This document shows positions 1 to 11,691 of a DNA stretch of 36,052 nucleotides, one piece after another. Below the pieces are notes generated by a model. That model saw nothing but the letters and a program-made list of their open reading frames with translations, was not told where the DNA came from and searched no databases. This DNA is from Saprolegnia diclina VS20 (lineage: Eukaryota; Oomycota; Saprolegniomycetes; Saprolegniales; Saprolegniaceae). Made by a program: the position numbers and the translations under genes. How positions within the stretch are numbered: the stretch's first letter is position 1; each line of letters begins with the position of its first letter. The stretch spans positions 466,638 through 502,689 of the forward strand of contig NW_008246111.1 in assembly GCF_000281045.1 (NCBI RefSeq), in the 5' to 3' direction.

Positions 1-4
1 CTGA

Positions 5-82
5 TGACACAAGTGGGATTTGAACCCACGCCCGAAGACTGGAGCCTAAATCCAGCGCCTTAGACCACTCGGCCATTGTGTC
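5..82 (-). tRNA. tRNA-Leu, anticodon TAG
   Basis: On the minus strand a 7-bp acceptor stem (GACACAA pairing with TTGTGTC) is followed by TG, the Leu-type D arm GCCGAGTGG, an anticodon stem CTGGA/TCCAG around the loop TTTAGGC, and a T arm GTGGG-TTCGAAT-CCCAC. The loop gives anticodon TAG, which reads CUA leucine codons. The variable region has about nine bases between anticodon stem and T stem, short for a class II tRNA but with the pairing expected of tRNA-Leu. There is no intron and no encoded CCA, as usual for a eukaryotic nuclear tRNA. Confidence 0.93.
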
Positions 83-337
83 ATTTCCATGTCTCATACC
101 TCTTTTTTGAATATCTAACAGGTAAAAATTATCTGGTGGAATGTTTTTCACGTTTGATGTTTCCCTTTTTCCCTTGCATCTTCGTCGATGTAAGTTCAAC
201 AAATAAATTTGTATCGCCAATTCGTGTTTGCAAGCAAAGCTGGTTTTTTTGTCCGCATCGTTAATTCCGGGGCTGCGCGAACTGTTGTGTATTGTATTGA
301 ATTGATAGCCAAGTATATGAAAGCATGCAAGGGACGC

Positions 338-3300
338 TTATTTGCCGAGTGCAAACATGGATTCGTCGAGCGGGCTCGGTACGGCGGGCGGAGCCGGTCG
401 CTCTGTCCTACGACACAGATACATCTCGTCTGATCCCACACTGTGGTGCACGACAGCAAACCCTTGGTTGTTGCTTTGCTCGGGTGGCTCAACATCGTCC
501 ATCTCTGGGCCCACGGGAAGCTCGTTGACTTCCGCACGGACTTTGTGGAGCCATGTTTCTTTGAGTTTGAGCATCTCCTTGTCGATGCGCTGGAGGTCGT
601 GCTTGTACTCGCGGACTTGAGCCTTGTACATTTCGAGCTCGTTCTCCATATCTAGTCGCAGGTGATTTGTCTCTTGTCGTCACGAGGAATATGTGTACTT
701 TTCATCTGAGCTTGCTTCTTCTTGAGGTTGTCTTGATAGACCAGTAGCTGCTCGGCGACTTCGGGTCCTGGCTGGCGCGCCAGCACGTTCTTGAGCTCAA
801 CATACAGCTTTTCTTTCTCGACAATGAGCAAATCTAGACACAACGCATGAGTGCCAAGCCACATTTGGACAACGCACCCTTCATGCACGCCTCCTCGGAC
901 TTTTTTATGAGTTTTTTCTGCAGCACTTGAATTTTGCGGATCTACATCAGACGTGACAAACCAACCTCTCAACTCGATAGTACGCACCATGTCGAAACGC
1001 TTGGGGTCGCTGCCTTCGAGCTTGCGCCACCGGTGCACGTTCATGGGGTGATCCAACTCCTACAATTGGATTCGAGAGAAGGTAAAATAGAGCGTCGTGG
1101 ACCTCTGAGAGGGCTTTGATCTTGGTGCGTTCTTGAAGCAAGTCGCGTTCGAGGCGAAGTAGTTCGCTCTTGAGGTCGCTACAAGACATTTGTCTAATTA
1201 CCGGCACCCATGCTTTATCGTACCCGGTGCACGAGATTTGCTCTTCTGTCTTTTTGTGCTCCGCCATGAGGTCCAAGACGCGCGTCTCCAGTGCGCGAAC
1301 TTCTTTTACGCGCTCGGCGTACTGAACCTGACCAATGTTGAGCGTGGACTTTTGGATCTTAATCTTTTCATAGAGCGACTTGAGCTCCTCACTAAACGTG
1401 AACGTAAATGGATGTGGAACTAATGAGGACAGACGTACTTGCGCAGAATGAGCTGTGCGCGAAGGTTGTCGCGGTCGTTGATGACGGCGTTGTACTCTTT
1501 GAGCTGGCGCTGGCGCTCGTCGTCGGCCTCTTGGATAATTGAGGCCAATTTGGAGATCTCTTGCTCCTACATCCATGAAATTCAGTTCCAGTGTCAAGGA
1601 ACCATGGCTTGTGAAGAGTACCTGATTCGTGATGATTTGCTCGGAGCTCTGAATTTGCTTCTTGATGCGAGTGAGCTCGGCTTTGAGGGTTTCTTTGTCC
1701 TACGCACTTCCGTTCATACCGCCGATAATGTGGAGAATAAGAACGCACTTTGTCCACTTTGTGGTGGTCAAAGTGCTCCTTCACGAGGGAATGGTCTTTT
1801 GTCGTGATTTCTTCCTTGAGCTGCTCGATTTGGTGGTTCATGATTTTGAATTTGCGCTTCATGTCGGCGATTTCTTCTTGCGACTCGATGAGGCTCTTGC
1901 TGTACAGGTTCCGGTCGCTGCGCACGGCTTCGTACAGATTTTGCTGCTGCTTGAGCCGCGCCTCGCCCTCGTTGATCTTGTCTTGGAGCGATACGACCTA
2001 TCCGAGTGTGACGATCTTACATCGATGTCATCGCCTACTTGAAGGTCCTGCAGCTTGGCCTCCTCAAGGGCGGTGCGATACTTTTTGTTGGCGGCTTCTG
2101 CTTCTTTGTCGTACCGATCACGGTCCGTCACGAGCTGCTGGATCATGTCCCTAAATCGGAGTTTGCAAGTTTCAAGACTAGTTAGCATTGGGTGTACCGT
2201 TGTTTCTTGACGCTTTGCCGGTACCCACTGATTTCATTTTCGAGATTTTTCATCGTGTTCTCCTGAATCTTGATGAGGTCTTGCGTGCCTTGGGATGTGT
2301 CGGCGGCGCGAACAAGCATCTTATTCACGAGCTCGCGCTGTCGAATGAGATCGTCGAGCGTCTTTCGAACGGCTTCGCCTTGCTTGCGCTCGACCTCCAT
2401 CGTCACGTTCTCAAGCTCGTTCAACGTGAGCTTACAAGCGTCGCGCTTTGTGTCGACCTTGGCTACACATCCAAGCCTTCCATGTGTTGCTGGGGTTGTT
2501 GCAAACACAACCTTTGGCGGCGTTGACGTCGGCGATCTTTTCCTTTGTAAGCTCGACAAGCGCTTCGATCTTGGTGCATTCGGCCACGAGCTTGGCGATC
2601 GCGTCCTCCTTGGTCGCCACCTCGGTCTCCATGTGGTTGTTCATGGTCAAGATTTCTTGGTTTCTAAGGGCAACAGATAGATGCTACCGCGGCGAACGAC
2701 ATCGTACTTTTGCCACTGAGTCTCCATGGCTTCGGTGAACTGGTGCGTCGTGCGGTACAGAACATCGTACTGCTTGAGGTACTTTTCCATCCGAGCCTTG
2801 GATTCGCGCAGCTGCGTTTCTTTCTAGGCGACGCTATGGATTCGTTGCAGCTTATAGTGTCGTCGTACTTGTTTCAACACGGCTTCGCCAGCCTTGACCT
2901 GGTCCACCTTGCTTTTGTGCTCGGCGTTGAGAAGCTCGGCTTCCGACTTGAGAGCTTTGAGCTGCTTCTCCAGCACCAACTTGCGCCTGGTCTCCTTCTC
3001 GGCCGAGCTCTTGCGCTCTGCGACGTCCTGGTTGGCGCGTGCGACGGCCTCGTCCAGACGGAATTGCTCCTCCTCGGCCTCGGTCACGAGCGCGTGGAGT
3101 GCGTTCACCTGCATCCGCACTTGCTGGAGCTCGGTCGTCTTGGTGTCCACCTCGCGGGCACCGTCGGCCCGCTGCCGCTTGAGCTTGGCCATCGCCTCTT
3201 CCTGCGCTTCGCTCCAGCCAGATCCATTCTTGAGCTCCTCCTCGAGCATCGCAATACTCGTCCGCAGCTCGTTGAGCTTTGCCTGCTTCTCGGTTTCGAT

Positions 3301-3648
3301 CTTGTGCGAATTGGCGACCTGGCCCCACATGACTTCGATCTCGACCTGGACCTTCTTCTTGTAGTTGTACGCCTCGAGCTCCTCCTCCTTGTCCCGCGCG
3401 TACTTGTCTTGGTTGGTCCCAATCTCGTGCACAATCTCCCGCGTCCGGCGCACGAGGCGCTGTTCACTCTCCTGCGACTTGGTGAGCGCGTTGAGCATCT
3501 TCTCAACCTCCTGGCGGAAGAGGCCCATCTCGTCTGGCAACGTCGGCACGAGAGCCTGAATCTCCTGGCTGTAGCGCAGCGCGGCCTCGGTCACGACCGG
3601 GTCCTGTCCCGGCAAGAGCGAGCTCGTCGTTGCTCCCGCGTCGGCCAT
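338..3648 (-). CDS. CFAP58: cilia- and flagella-associated protein 58 (CFAP58/CCDC147)
   Basis: This is a long coiled-coil protein of the axoneme and basal body, needed in animals for sperm and motile-cilium assembly; here it would serve the zoospore flagella. Exon 1 (2869-3648) starts MADAGATTSS and encodes 260 residues of heptad-rich helix. About eleven further exons follow on the minus strand, separated by introns of about 45 nt (for example 2824-2868, with GTACGA donor and CCTAG acceptor). Family-specific blocks are recognisable in order: RAADTSQGTQDLIKI, MRSDRNLYSKSLIESQEEI, SLYEKIKIQKSTLN, NPMNVHRWRKLEGSDP and LYVELKNVLARQPGPE. The last is close to the human sequence. The C-terminus ends PLDESMFALGK at a stop at 338. 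Total length should be near 870-890 residues, like the human protein. Inner exon borders between about 660 and 2200 were only partly worked out. Identity is firm. Confidence 0.9.
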
Positions 3649-3847
3649 CGTCGGTCTTGAATCGACTGGGAGGTTTCACGCCAACGGTCTTCTCAACCGC
3701 CTTTTCAATTGATGCGCCCTTGGTGTCCAGCGTGCAAGGCTCAACTCGCGTTTAGTTAGTCATTCGCCGAGGGCATAAGGACGATGAAAAAAGAGTTTGT
3801 ATATAATTTGCCGTGCCTGGACGTATCCACGTTGCATCTACGTCGCT

Positions 3848-4552
3848 TTAAATCTTAGCCTTGGCCTTCATCGTTCGGCTGTTCACAACGGGCTTGAGGA
3901 GCGCCTTGTTGTAGTTCGCACGCTCGCGGTGGGGCGCCGAGCGGAGCTCAATGAACTTGGCGATCGAGTCGGACACGGGTGCTGCTTCTTCTTCCTTTAC
4001 CAGCCCACCAACGGTCAGTACAAGAGACGAAGGTATTCTATGTACGTACGAGACTCGCGACCGTCGTAACTTCGATGTTGCCAAAGCGGCGGGTGTGCGA
4101 GTTCTTCTTGGTCTTTTTGGACTTCTTGGGTTGTACGACCGCTTCCTCTTCCTGCTTTCCGTCCGCGTCGACATTGGGCTCGTCTTGCGCAGCGGCGACC
4201 TGAGAGATACAGGGATGAGCATTGCACACTCTAGGATCTCGGCGCGCTTACAGCAGCGAGGATGTCGTCGGGCAAGGCTTCAATCACGGTCTCCTCCTTC
4301 TTCTTGGGCTGACTAGAACGTCGATTCGTCAAGTACTATTACAAGAAACAAGCGACGTACCGCTTGCGCTTGAGCGCCGCGGTGGCCTTGGCCGAGGCGC
4401 GTGCTTGCTTTTCAGATGCACGGGACTCGATGGCCTGCGCAAGAAAGACGTGTCGTTAGCACCAGTGCTTGAGAGCCACGTGGCATATCTACCTGGGTCT
4501 TGGCCATGGCCATGGAGACCTGCTCCGGAGCTTCATCATCCGACGACGACAT
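3848..4552 (-). CDS. small nucleolar NOL7/UTP16-like protein
   Basis: Five exons give a protein of about 155 residues: MSSSDDEAPEQVSMAMAKTQ, then a charged AIESRASEKQ... helix ending in KRKR, then EETVIEALPDDILAAV, an acidic-to-lysine-rich stretch (KKSKKTKKNSHTRRFGN), and a C-terminus ending NSRTMKAKAKI. The DDEAPE-V-S start, the basic helix and the LPDDIL motif match the order seen in NOL7/Utp16 (Bud21), a component of the small-subunit processome acting on pre-18S rRNA in the nucleolus. Introns are about 50-60 nt with GTACGT or GTAAGC donors. The gene lies about 200 bp from the 5' end of CFAP58 in the same orientation. The family call rests on short motifs, so a generic basic nucleolar protein remains possible; that it is a real gene is more certain than its name. 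Confidence 0.5.
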
Positions 4553-4689
4553 GGCGCTTGAGCGGCAAATGCAATCTTAGCTCAGGCCCTCACCAATCAT
4601 TATCCGGCGTATTTTAATTTCCCACATCCTTGGCAATTTAGCTTGGTAAATGTATGCTTTCCAAACCATACAATATATTATTGCCGGCA

Positions 4690-5490
4690 TTATAGCCAAT
4701 CAAAGGCACCACGAAGAGTCACGAGCGCGCCAGTGGACGGAGCCTCTTGTGTACAAGGGCAGCAAGGGACTACCGGTAAAATAACTGTTCCGTTGACAAG
4801 CGGGCTCGTCTGGCATGTGACGAGGCTCTCGATGGACAAATCAAAGTGGACATTGGTGTCGAGCTCAAGAGATACCCTGACGTTGTGCACCTCGCAGCGA
4901 CTACCAGTGCACTCGAAAGCAAGTCGCTCGAGGAACATGCAGAGGAGTCCGCGGTGGCGGTAGTACGAAGTACCGGTAGTTTGCACCACGAGTATTTTAT
5001 GTGTACTCTTGTTTGCACGTTCGCGGAGCTCCAATAGCTCAAAGGACTGCTATCAAAGTGCAGCAACTATATCTCTTCGCAGGCGTGACGATATTGGCCA
5101 TTCAACGGTACTGTAGCCGGGCTATCAGCACACACCTCGGTGTAATCATTCGCGCCAAGAGTGGCTACTCTGCAGGATGGACTCAGAGGCATGTGGGAGA
5201 TCGCAGACGACGCGCTTGTCTTCAACGCGTCAAGTGCGTTCCACGGAGCTCAGTCGTCCAGACGTATCAGGCGCTCCGGAGAGAAACGGTTGAAATACTG
5301 CGCCAGGGTGTCAAGGGCGGTGGTGGCCTCGTCGACTCTCGGGCTCCGAGAGTCGTTCGTTCCTGCGCTGCGACTCGACGTATTGAGGCGACAACGTGGT
5401 CCAAGTGTATGTGATGGTAATTTCTTAACCCCTGCAAAAAAGGTGTCCACACTAAGAGCCGTCGTGCGTCGCATCCTTCCTCGTTCGTTC
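4690..5490 (-). CDS. unrecognised multi-exon protein
   Basis: The last exon (4690 to about 5050) reads SFELLELRERANKSTHKILV, then a cysteine-containing segment with CTGSRCEVHNVRVSLELD, and stops after LRGAFDWL. A preceding exon ending YTE joins it through an 89-nt intron with a GTGTGT donor and a TAGCAG acceptor. Further upstream the reading ALDTLAQYFN...APWNALDALKTS continues in one frame across a TGA. A 39-nt intron (GTTTCT...CTGAG) would remove that codon without a frame change. The start is unresolved; an ATG near 5490 lies only about 20 bp from the end of the eL32 gene. I recognise no domain. Codon use and frame continuity suggest a real gene, but the model is provisional. Confidence 0.35.
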
Positions 5491-5511
5491 CATGGTGCAT
5501 TCCTACAAAGC

Positions 5512-5919
5512 TTACTCGGCTTCTTCGGCGCGGACACGGGCGTTGGGGTTCGTGACACGGATGTTGAGCTGCTCAGCGCGCGTCAAGATGTCCTTGCGCT
5601 TGCGGCCCGAGACGTTGTGGGCGATCTCGGCGCAGTACTTGCGGTTGTGCATGAGGAGCATGTCCAACTCGGCGACGTTCTTGACCGTGAACTTGTAGAA
5701 GCCGTTGGGCAACAAGTGCTTGGTCTTCGAGTTCGAGCCGTAGCCGACGTTGGGCATGCGGATCGCGCCCTTGAAGCGGCGACGGACACGGCCATCAATA
5801 CCCTTGGGCTTGCGCCACGACTCGGCCACGCGCTTGAAGCGGTTCGACTGGTGGCGCTTGAACTTGGTGATCTTCTTCTTGATGATCGGGCGCTTCACGA
5901 CGGGGGTCACTTGAACCAT
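5512..5919 (-). CDS. RPL32: 60S ribosomal protein L32 (eL32)
   Basis: A single coding exon of 135 residues, the usual length of eL32, a structural protein of the large ribosomal subunit. It begins [16 protein letters not shown] and contains the family signatures [47 protein letters not shown] and [10 protein letters not shown], ending [14 protein letters not shown]; human eL32 is close along its whole length. Upstream, positions 5928-5976 look like a 49-nt 5'-UTR intron (GTAAAG donor, CAAGTAG acceptor), with the acceptor 8 nt before the ATG. Such leader introns are common in ribosomal protein genes. Confidence 0.96.
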   Translation of the reverse strand: MVQVTPVVKRPIIKKKITKFKRHQSNRFKRVAESWRKPKGIDGRVRRRFKGAIRMPNVGYGSNSKTKHLLPNGFYKFTVKNVAELDMLLMHNRKYCAEIAHNVSGRKRKDILTRAEQLNIRVTNPNARVRAEEAE

Positions 5920-5976
5920 GGTAGTGTCTACTTGCAGATGGCCCTGAGCGCCGGCCCATCTCAGAGCTCACTTTAC

Positions 5977-6528
5977 CTTTTCTTGGGGGCGGAAGAAAAA
6001 AATGAACTCGACTGTGCACCGGGCGCCAACATGCCATGCACCAACCATTAAACACCACATGCTTGCGAACCAGTGAAACCCGGCGCGCCTTTTTGGCCAA
6101 TGAGATGCGCGATGCATTTTATCACCGCCGTTTTATTGGCCCCCCGCTCGGCGTACATACAAACATCCAATACAACCATTAAATGACGGCGTCAAATGAC
6201 TTGCGTATTTAATTGAGGCACCGTCCCGGGCTCGCCGCCGCCGAGCGACCAGAGGCCATCTGCTGCGACCACCGATGGATGGCGGCGGCAACGCTCCAGG
6301 CCGTAAGCTGCATGCCACTAGCGCAAGAGACCTCGCCGCAGCACTCGACGGCGCCAGCGAACGCGTGCATGGCTGCCCAAGGAGGGCGTGCCCACGCCGT
6401 CCCATTGTGCAATGACGCAGCCGAGCATCGCATACGACCGCCGCGCTGCAAGCCCTTGTACGTGGCATGACATGACTAGTGCGTGTGTGTATTGCGTCTA
6501 CTTGTGGTTAAAATCATGTCGGGTCGAT
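5977..6528. other. intergenic region between eL32 and the mannosyltransferase
   Basis: About 550 bp with no supported gene. It must hold the eL32 promoter at its left side and the 3' UTR of the mannosyltransferase at its right side. Overlapping ORFs of 80-110 codons at 6133-6470 occur on both strands and show no recognisable domain. Confidence 0.5.
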
Positions 6529-8688
6529 CTACGGCCCTTCGGGCGTCTCCGTCTCGTCGGGCACGAGCAGCCACGCCTCGTGCGCATATTGGAGGATCGA
6601 CGGCTCGAGGTCGCCAAAAGCAAAGTCCTTGAGCGGCGTGAGAAGGAACGTCGGCTCGTACGCAGTGTCCTTGCCGAAACAGCTACACCATGATGCGCAC
6701 GACGTCGAGCGATAGGATCGCGTACCGCTTAAAGTCGGGAAACACTTCGCCGCCGTTGGCACCGCGCACGTCGTACGCCTCGTCGGCCACGGGCAGCCGG
6801 AACTGCTGAATGTGGTCCCCTGCCAACGCCTGTCGTGAGCATGATATCGGTCAAGTCACTCGTACAGATGAGCGGCGCGTCCGGCGAGCCCGTGAGCTTG
6901 TACGTGTTGCGGTGGAGAAACACAATGTTGCCTTGGGGGTCGTGCTGCACCATCGTGTGCCCGCAAAAGAGATCGTAGCTACAAAGTATATGTCGGGACT
7001 GCCGCGCGTTGGCTCACGTACGTGATGTGCTTGACGCCGGCCGACCCCGGGGGCTTTTGGATCATGTGGAAAGGCTGGTTGGCCCGCAACCTGGGGCAAA
7101 GCGTTGGGCGATGAGAATATCGGTCGCTCGATCGTACCACGCAAACCGGAAGAGGTCCTTGTCGCCCCACGCCATGTCAAAGAGCTCGATCAAGCGCGGC
7201 TCGTGAAAGCTGTAAAACATGAGGTTGCGCAGCGGCTCGGCGCTCTTCTACTTGGGCACGTCGACCTCGTCGTAAGGAGGTCGCAGAGAACGGACCGTGC
7301 GGTCGACGAGCACTTGACCCGACTCTTGCTCAAACATGTCGACGAACGGCACGCCGAGGAGCTCCCAGAGCACCGAGTTGTTGTGAATGTTGAAAATCGT
7401 CTTGCGCATGCTCCAAAAGTCGGGCCAAAACATGGCGCCTACGCTGCTTTGACGCCTTGGGCGCGCCAAAGGGCAGCGTGTGTACCGGTTTCCTTGAATT
7501 CGGGCGAGTCAAAGAGGTACGTCGGGTCCACCGCCACAAAGTTGTCGCAGTCGAGCAAGAGCACTTGGTCAAATGCACTGCAAGAGGAAGGTGGGCCTGT
7601 GCCTGTCCGACTTGGTTTACCTGTGGTAGACGGCGTACGGCTTGACGTAAAAATGAGTTGCAGCCTCGTCGCGGATCTCGCGCACAAAGCAGTTGTACTA
7701 CGTGGACATGGCACGGCGCTCGCGAGAGACACATGCGTACCTTGTCGGTGAGGAGCTTGAGCACAGGGTGGTCGAGCTTCATTTCGTCGAGGCGGATCCA
7801 GAGCTCGACAGGCAGTGTGCACCCCGTGTCCCGAAGCTGCACTGCGATGAGCCATCGAAATACGGATGGCAACGTGTGGTACCCGGCGAATCGCAGCATA
7901 CGCGCTTTTCATAACCTTGGGGTACACGGCCATGACCACGCCACGCGTCAGGTCGAAGCGCTTCTTGATCGACTCTTTCACGGGCACTTGAAATAGTCGC
8001 ACCTTGTACGTCAATGGCATATCGGCATACGTTAAAAAGTCCCTGGACAATGTCAGCATCCAAGGTCGAGCACAAGCAACATACCCTGTCTGCGAGCACG
8101 TAAAGTGAGATCCGTACTTCATGCCATCGCACGTGCTCTGGAAGCTGCGCACGACTTGACCGGACGGGCGGTGGATGGATTCGCAGTAGCCCGACGTGCC
8201 TGGACATACAATGCATCGAGGACACCTCGCCTATCGCTACGGACCTGCTTCAATCTTGGCGTCGCATGGCTTGTCTTCGTTCATTTCGCGCGGACCATCG
8301 GGCGAGCAGCCGCCTAGCATGGGCTCGTCAGCATGGCACATGTATGGTTTGCAGAGCGTCAGACCTGTCTGTCGCCAGCCCAAGCACTCGTAGTCGGTCT
8401 TGGTGCTGTTGGCTCGCCAGTACGGTGCGGGCGACAGTGTCATACGGTTCTGCGGCTGCATCATCGTCGGCGATATCTGCTTCTACAACGGCATGATGAG
8501 CCATTGGCATGTGGCTGGTTGTCGCGGACCTGGAAGCGAGCGCGGTTGAGCACATCGGCGAAGTAGGACTTGGAGCTGCGGATCGTCGTCGCCGGCGTGC
8601 CTGTGAAGGTCACGACGAGCAAGCACCAGCAGCAGAGCGAGACGACGATCGCGAGGAAGAAGGGGATTTTCAGGTGCCGCAGTCGCAT
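6529..8688 (-). CDS. type II membrane mannosyltransferase (MNN1/MNT-like, Mannosyl_trans3 family)
   Basis: A Golgi-type alpha-mannosyltransferase that would extend N- or O-glycans with mannose from GDP-mannose. The start chosen at 8688 (MRLRHLKIPFFLA) gives a short cytosolic tail and one hydrophobic anchor at about residues 8-31; an ATG at 8715 would add nine residues. A cysteine-rich stem follows (YECLGWRQTGLTLC, then CDGMKYGSHFTC). The catalytic part has IRRLRDTGCTLPVELWIR, YHSAFDQVLLLDCDNFVAVD with the metal-binding DCD, FKETGAMFWPDFW, HNNSVLWELLGVPF and the C-terminal block FCGHTMVQHDPQGNIVFLHR. These fit together only after removing twelve introns of about 44-48 nt, each with consistent phase, so about 13 exons. 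The last exon ends DETETPEGP at 6529. The family is firm; the exact linkage and substrate cannot be told. Confidence 0.82.
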
Positions 8689-8715
8689 CCGCTCCAATTG
8701 GAAATGGAAATTCAC

Positions 8716-10025
8716 CGCTCATTTTATTGCGCTGTATTTTTATTCCGCGTGAATACAAACCCATTGTGTGAATCGTCCGTGTTTGGAACGCACGCCGATT
8801 GGCCAGCGATTCTCACGTGTAAAACACTGTCTGTCGCAGCTGCGCAGGCGGTTGAGCCTGCACCTCGAGCACGCCCGAGGAGCTTTGCATAAGAGAAGAG
8901 CGCGCGTGTACGCTTGGCGATGCCAATGCAGCGGCGCCACGCACACACGTCGCGTGTGATTTTCACGTGCTTCAGCCTGATTTTCACGTCACACACACGT
9001 GGCACCGCGAGCGTGCAGAGTGATTGCATCGGCACCACGCGACATTATTGTCTCCATGATGGCAAGCCAGCGACGCATGAAGCGCCGGGATAGCCCGGGC
9101 ACAGAGCAGCGTGATTTGGCGATGGAAATGGCAAGGCTGCCTTGCCCCAGGGCAACTGCGTGACGCGACACCGAACACAACATTACACACTGATCCTTGC
9201 CTCCATCAACAAATGTCCGTCACAAATAGATAATCGATCGCGCTCTGGATAACGAACCCTAATTTTTCGTATCGTCCAGGTGAATGTGCAATACCGGGTA
9301 CGACGATCATCAGGGTACTCGTATCAGTGCGTCAAGGGCTACCGGTGCTCCACACCAGGCATGATTCACAGGGGTTGAGGCTTCAGTACCAGTAGCTGCT
9401 CAGGCTACTCCTACTGACAACGATTACCTCGGCACTACGCTCGACAAAGTGAGCGCCTGGCGGGTTGCCTTGAGACTTGGCCACACGTGGTTTTTGGCGC
9501 GCAATCTCTTTTTACATGTTCAATCTGCAGGTCGTGTATCTTCTTCCGGATCCGGCTTGGTCCGACTTCAAAACGTCAAGGAACCACTAACAAAGTTGGC
9601 GTTGGCATTGGTCAGCCGCAGCTGCATGCAACAAGGACTCTTGATAAGGACCTACGTACTGTGATGTCACGAGCAGCGACGTCTCTGATGTTAACGTTAG
9701 GACATCGTTGAAAAATGGTCAACTTCGTTTAAATTAGTAATTGGAATGGACGCTCGCGACCCATCTGGCACTGCAAAAGCCCACGACCATCGTCGAGCAA
9801 GTCTCCTCGATGGCGCGAGCAGTTGCAGGTGGGTGTAGACAAAGAACAATGGGCCTTCAACATTGCAAACTAATCTTCGACACTGTCAATTTAGAATTAT
9901 TCGTCGTTCGAAATCGATGAAAGCGAGGGTTGCGTGGGAACTTTGGGACGGACCTTCTGTGCCCACATATTAGGCTGCAAATGACCCGCGTTGTTGTTCG
10001 AGAACCTTGGGTCTCGGATCCGCTC
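8716..10025. other. intergenic region, divergent promoters
   Basis: About 1.3 kb between the divergently transcribed mannosyltransferase and tyrosinase 1. The plus strand at 8716-8731 reads GCTCATTTTATTGCGC, close to the oomycete initiator core GCTCATT, but no plus-strand gene follows it directly. The short ORFs at 8724-9190 and 9449-9711 show no recognisable domain. I see no gene here. Confidence 0.45.
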
Positions 10026-10041
10026 AATCATTCCTCGATTT
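10026..10041 (+). promoter_or_regulatory. oomycete initiator-like element of tyrosinase 1
   Basis: AATCATTCCTCGATTT matches the published oomycete initiator consensus GCTCATTYYNCAWTTT at all but three positions and lies 8 nt before the ATG. It would give a leader of about 20 nt, which is plausible for oomycete genes. This is a motif match by eye only. Confidence 0.4.
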
Positions 10042-10048
10042 GCGGCCA

Positions 10049-11691
10049 ATGCGCTACTTGTACCTCCTCGCCGCCGCACTCGCCGTCGTTTCGGCGCAAA
10101 TCGCCTCGCCGGCATGCCCGACGCCTCGGATTCGGCGCGCATGGAGCCAGTACTGCCAGGCGGACAAGGACTTGTACATCAAGGCTGTGAGTCTTGGCAT
10201 GAAGCGCGGCTATCACCACCGGTTCGTCGAGATCCACATCGAGCCTGCCTCCAACAGCGAGGCGCACGACAGCTTCTTCTTCTACTGGCACCGCGCGTAC
10301 TTGCTCGCGTACGAAAACATGTTGCGCTCGCTCGGGCCTCAGTTTGCGTGCATCACGCTGCCGTACTGGGACTACGCGTCGCTCGGCGCCAACTTTATCT
10401 CTGGCGGATGCACCGACATGCTGAGCTGTGGTCCACTTCTCAAGGACTTTGGCGGGTCGCTCCCACCAAGTACAAGTCTATTTCCACGAAAGAACAATGA
10501 CTCATGATCCGAATGTGCGTAGCGGCGAAGGGCCCGTACACGCTAACTGTGAATGGGCAGGTGTTTCAAGCCGACAACTGCGTCGTGTCGCCGCTGACGA
10601 GAAATTTTTGCCAAAACTCGACCGCGTTCAACACCAAGAAATGCTTCAACTGCATGCCGCGTAATGACTGGTCCAAAGCTCCGGTGCCGCCGGACGTCAA
10701 TGCACTGAGCGTCTACAGCAACGTGCTGGGGGATGTGCCCCCCAACCTCGACGGGGTCACGTCCGGCGTCCAATGGGGCACCCACAGTACGCGATTTGCG
10801 TTGAATAACATGACACGATTCGCTGTATAGACATGGTGCACGCGGTGCTCGACTCGACGATGGGCACGTTCGCGTCGCCCTCGGACCCGGTGTTCTATGC
10901 CCACCATGTTCGTCGCCCTTTCTGAAGGTTTGACTGACGGTGTGTAGGCCACGACCGACGCGCTGCACGCTATCTACTACAATTGCATCGTGGCTGGGTC
11001 GCCCCCGAAGAACCCGTATGACGACGACCGCACGTGGACGACGACGCGCAACTTTGCGGGCAAAACCATTGTCCCCTCGGATCTTATCACGATGAAGGTG
11101 GGCGAAGCAGGTAATCTATCAAGTTGATAGTTGGACCGGTGACACCTTGATATCGTAGGCACGGTGCCAGCGTCGATCTGGACAGCTACGTCGAACCCGA
11201 TCTACCCGTTCTTCCAGGGCATTCCGCAAACGTACCTTCCGTACGCGGACTCGACCAAGCTTGGCGCGTATTCGTACAAGTACAACTTTACGGGCACGAT
11301 GCTGGAAGATATGAACAAGCAGTGCTCTGCATTCAAGCCCGCGGGCGCCGTACTCCTCACAACGGACGGCGGGCCGCCGACGGCTGCCGCCACCAAGGAG
11401 AGTATGTGGCTCCGCGACGCGACGATCCTCGCATCGAACTACTACACGGAAGACGCCGACATCACGCACCAAGTGCAAATGATGCTGTGCGTGTACTACA
11501 ACGAGTGCCTCGGCGGCGTCTTTGACTACTCGGACGAGTTCAAGACCAACTTCCACGTGTCGAAGAAGCCACCGTGCAAGCGCATCGTCGACGACCTTGC
11601 CGGCGGCAACACTGTCATCGGCGTGCCCGGCTGGGAGCGCGCAATGCTCAAGACGTACCCGTGCAACGGCGCGTCGGCGCTGTTTTTGTAG
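10049..11691 (+). CDS. secreted tyrosinase 1
   Basis: A type 3 copper enzyme that oxidises monophenols and o-diphenols to quinones (melanin-type chemistry), probably extracellular. Exons are 10049-10469, 10523-10786, 10831-10907, 10948-11110 and 11159-11691, giving 485 residues; the introns are 53, 44, 40 and 48 nt. The signal peptide is MRYLYLLAAALAVVSAQ. The CuA region is HHRFVEIH, then AHDSFFFYWHRAYLLAYE with the WHR near residue 80. The CuB region is THNMVH, then DPVFYAHHATTD, whose codons are split by the third intron exactly after HH. The C-terminal half is rich in conserved cysteines (MMLCVYYNECLGGVFDY, PPCK) and ends CNGASALFL. Both copper sites appear complete, so the gene should be functional. 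An alternative ATG 42 nt upstream would spoil the signal peptide. Confidence 0.93.

Noticed and set aside
2710-3660. 316-codon plus-strand frame rich in leucine and valine
   Set aside because: It is the antisense of CFAP58 exon 1, whose coiled-coil codons give long open complements. No independent motif.
5161-6051. 296-codon plus-strand frame
   Set aside because: It runs antisense through eL32 and the neighbouring minus-strand gene; the eL32 match is unambiguous.
9056-9163. 36-codon frame MMASQRRMKRRDSPG
   Set aside because: Short, no context, no recognisable feature; likely chance.
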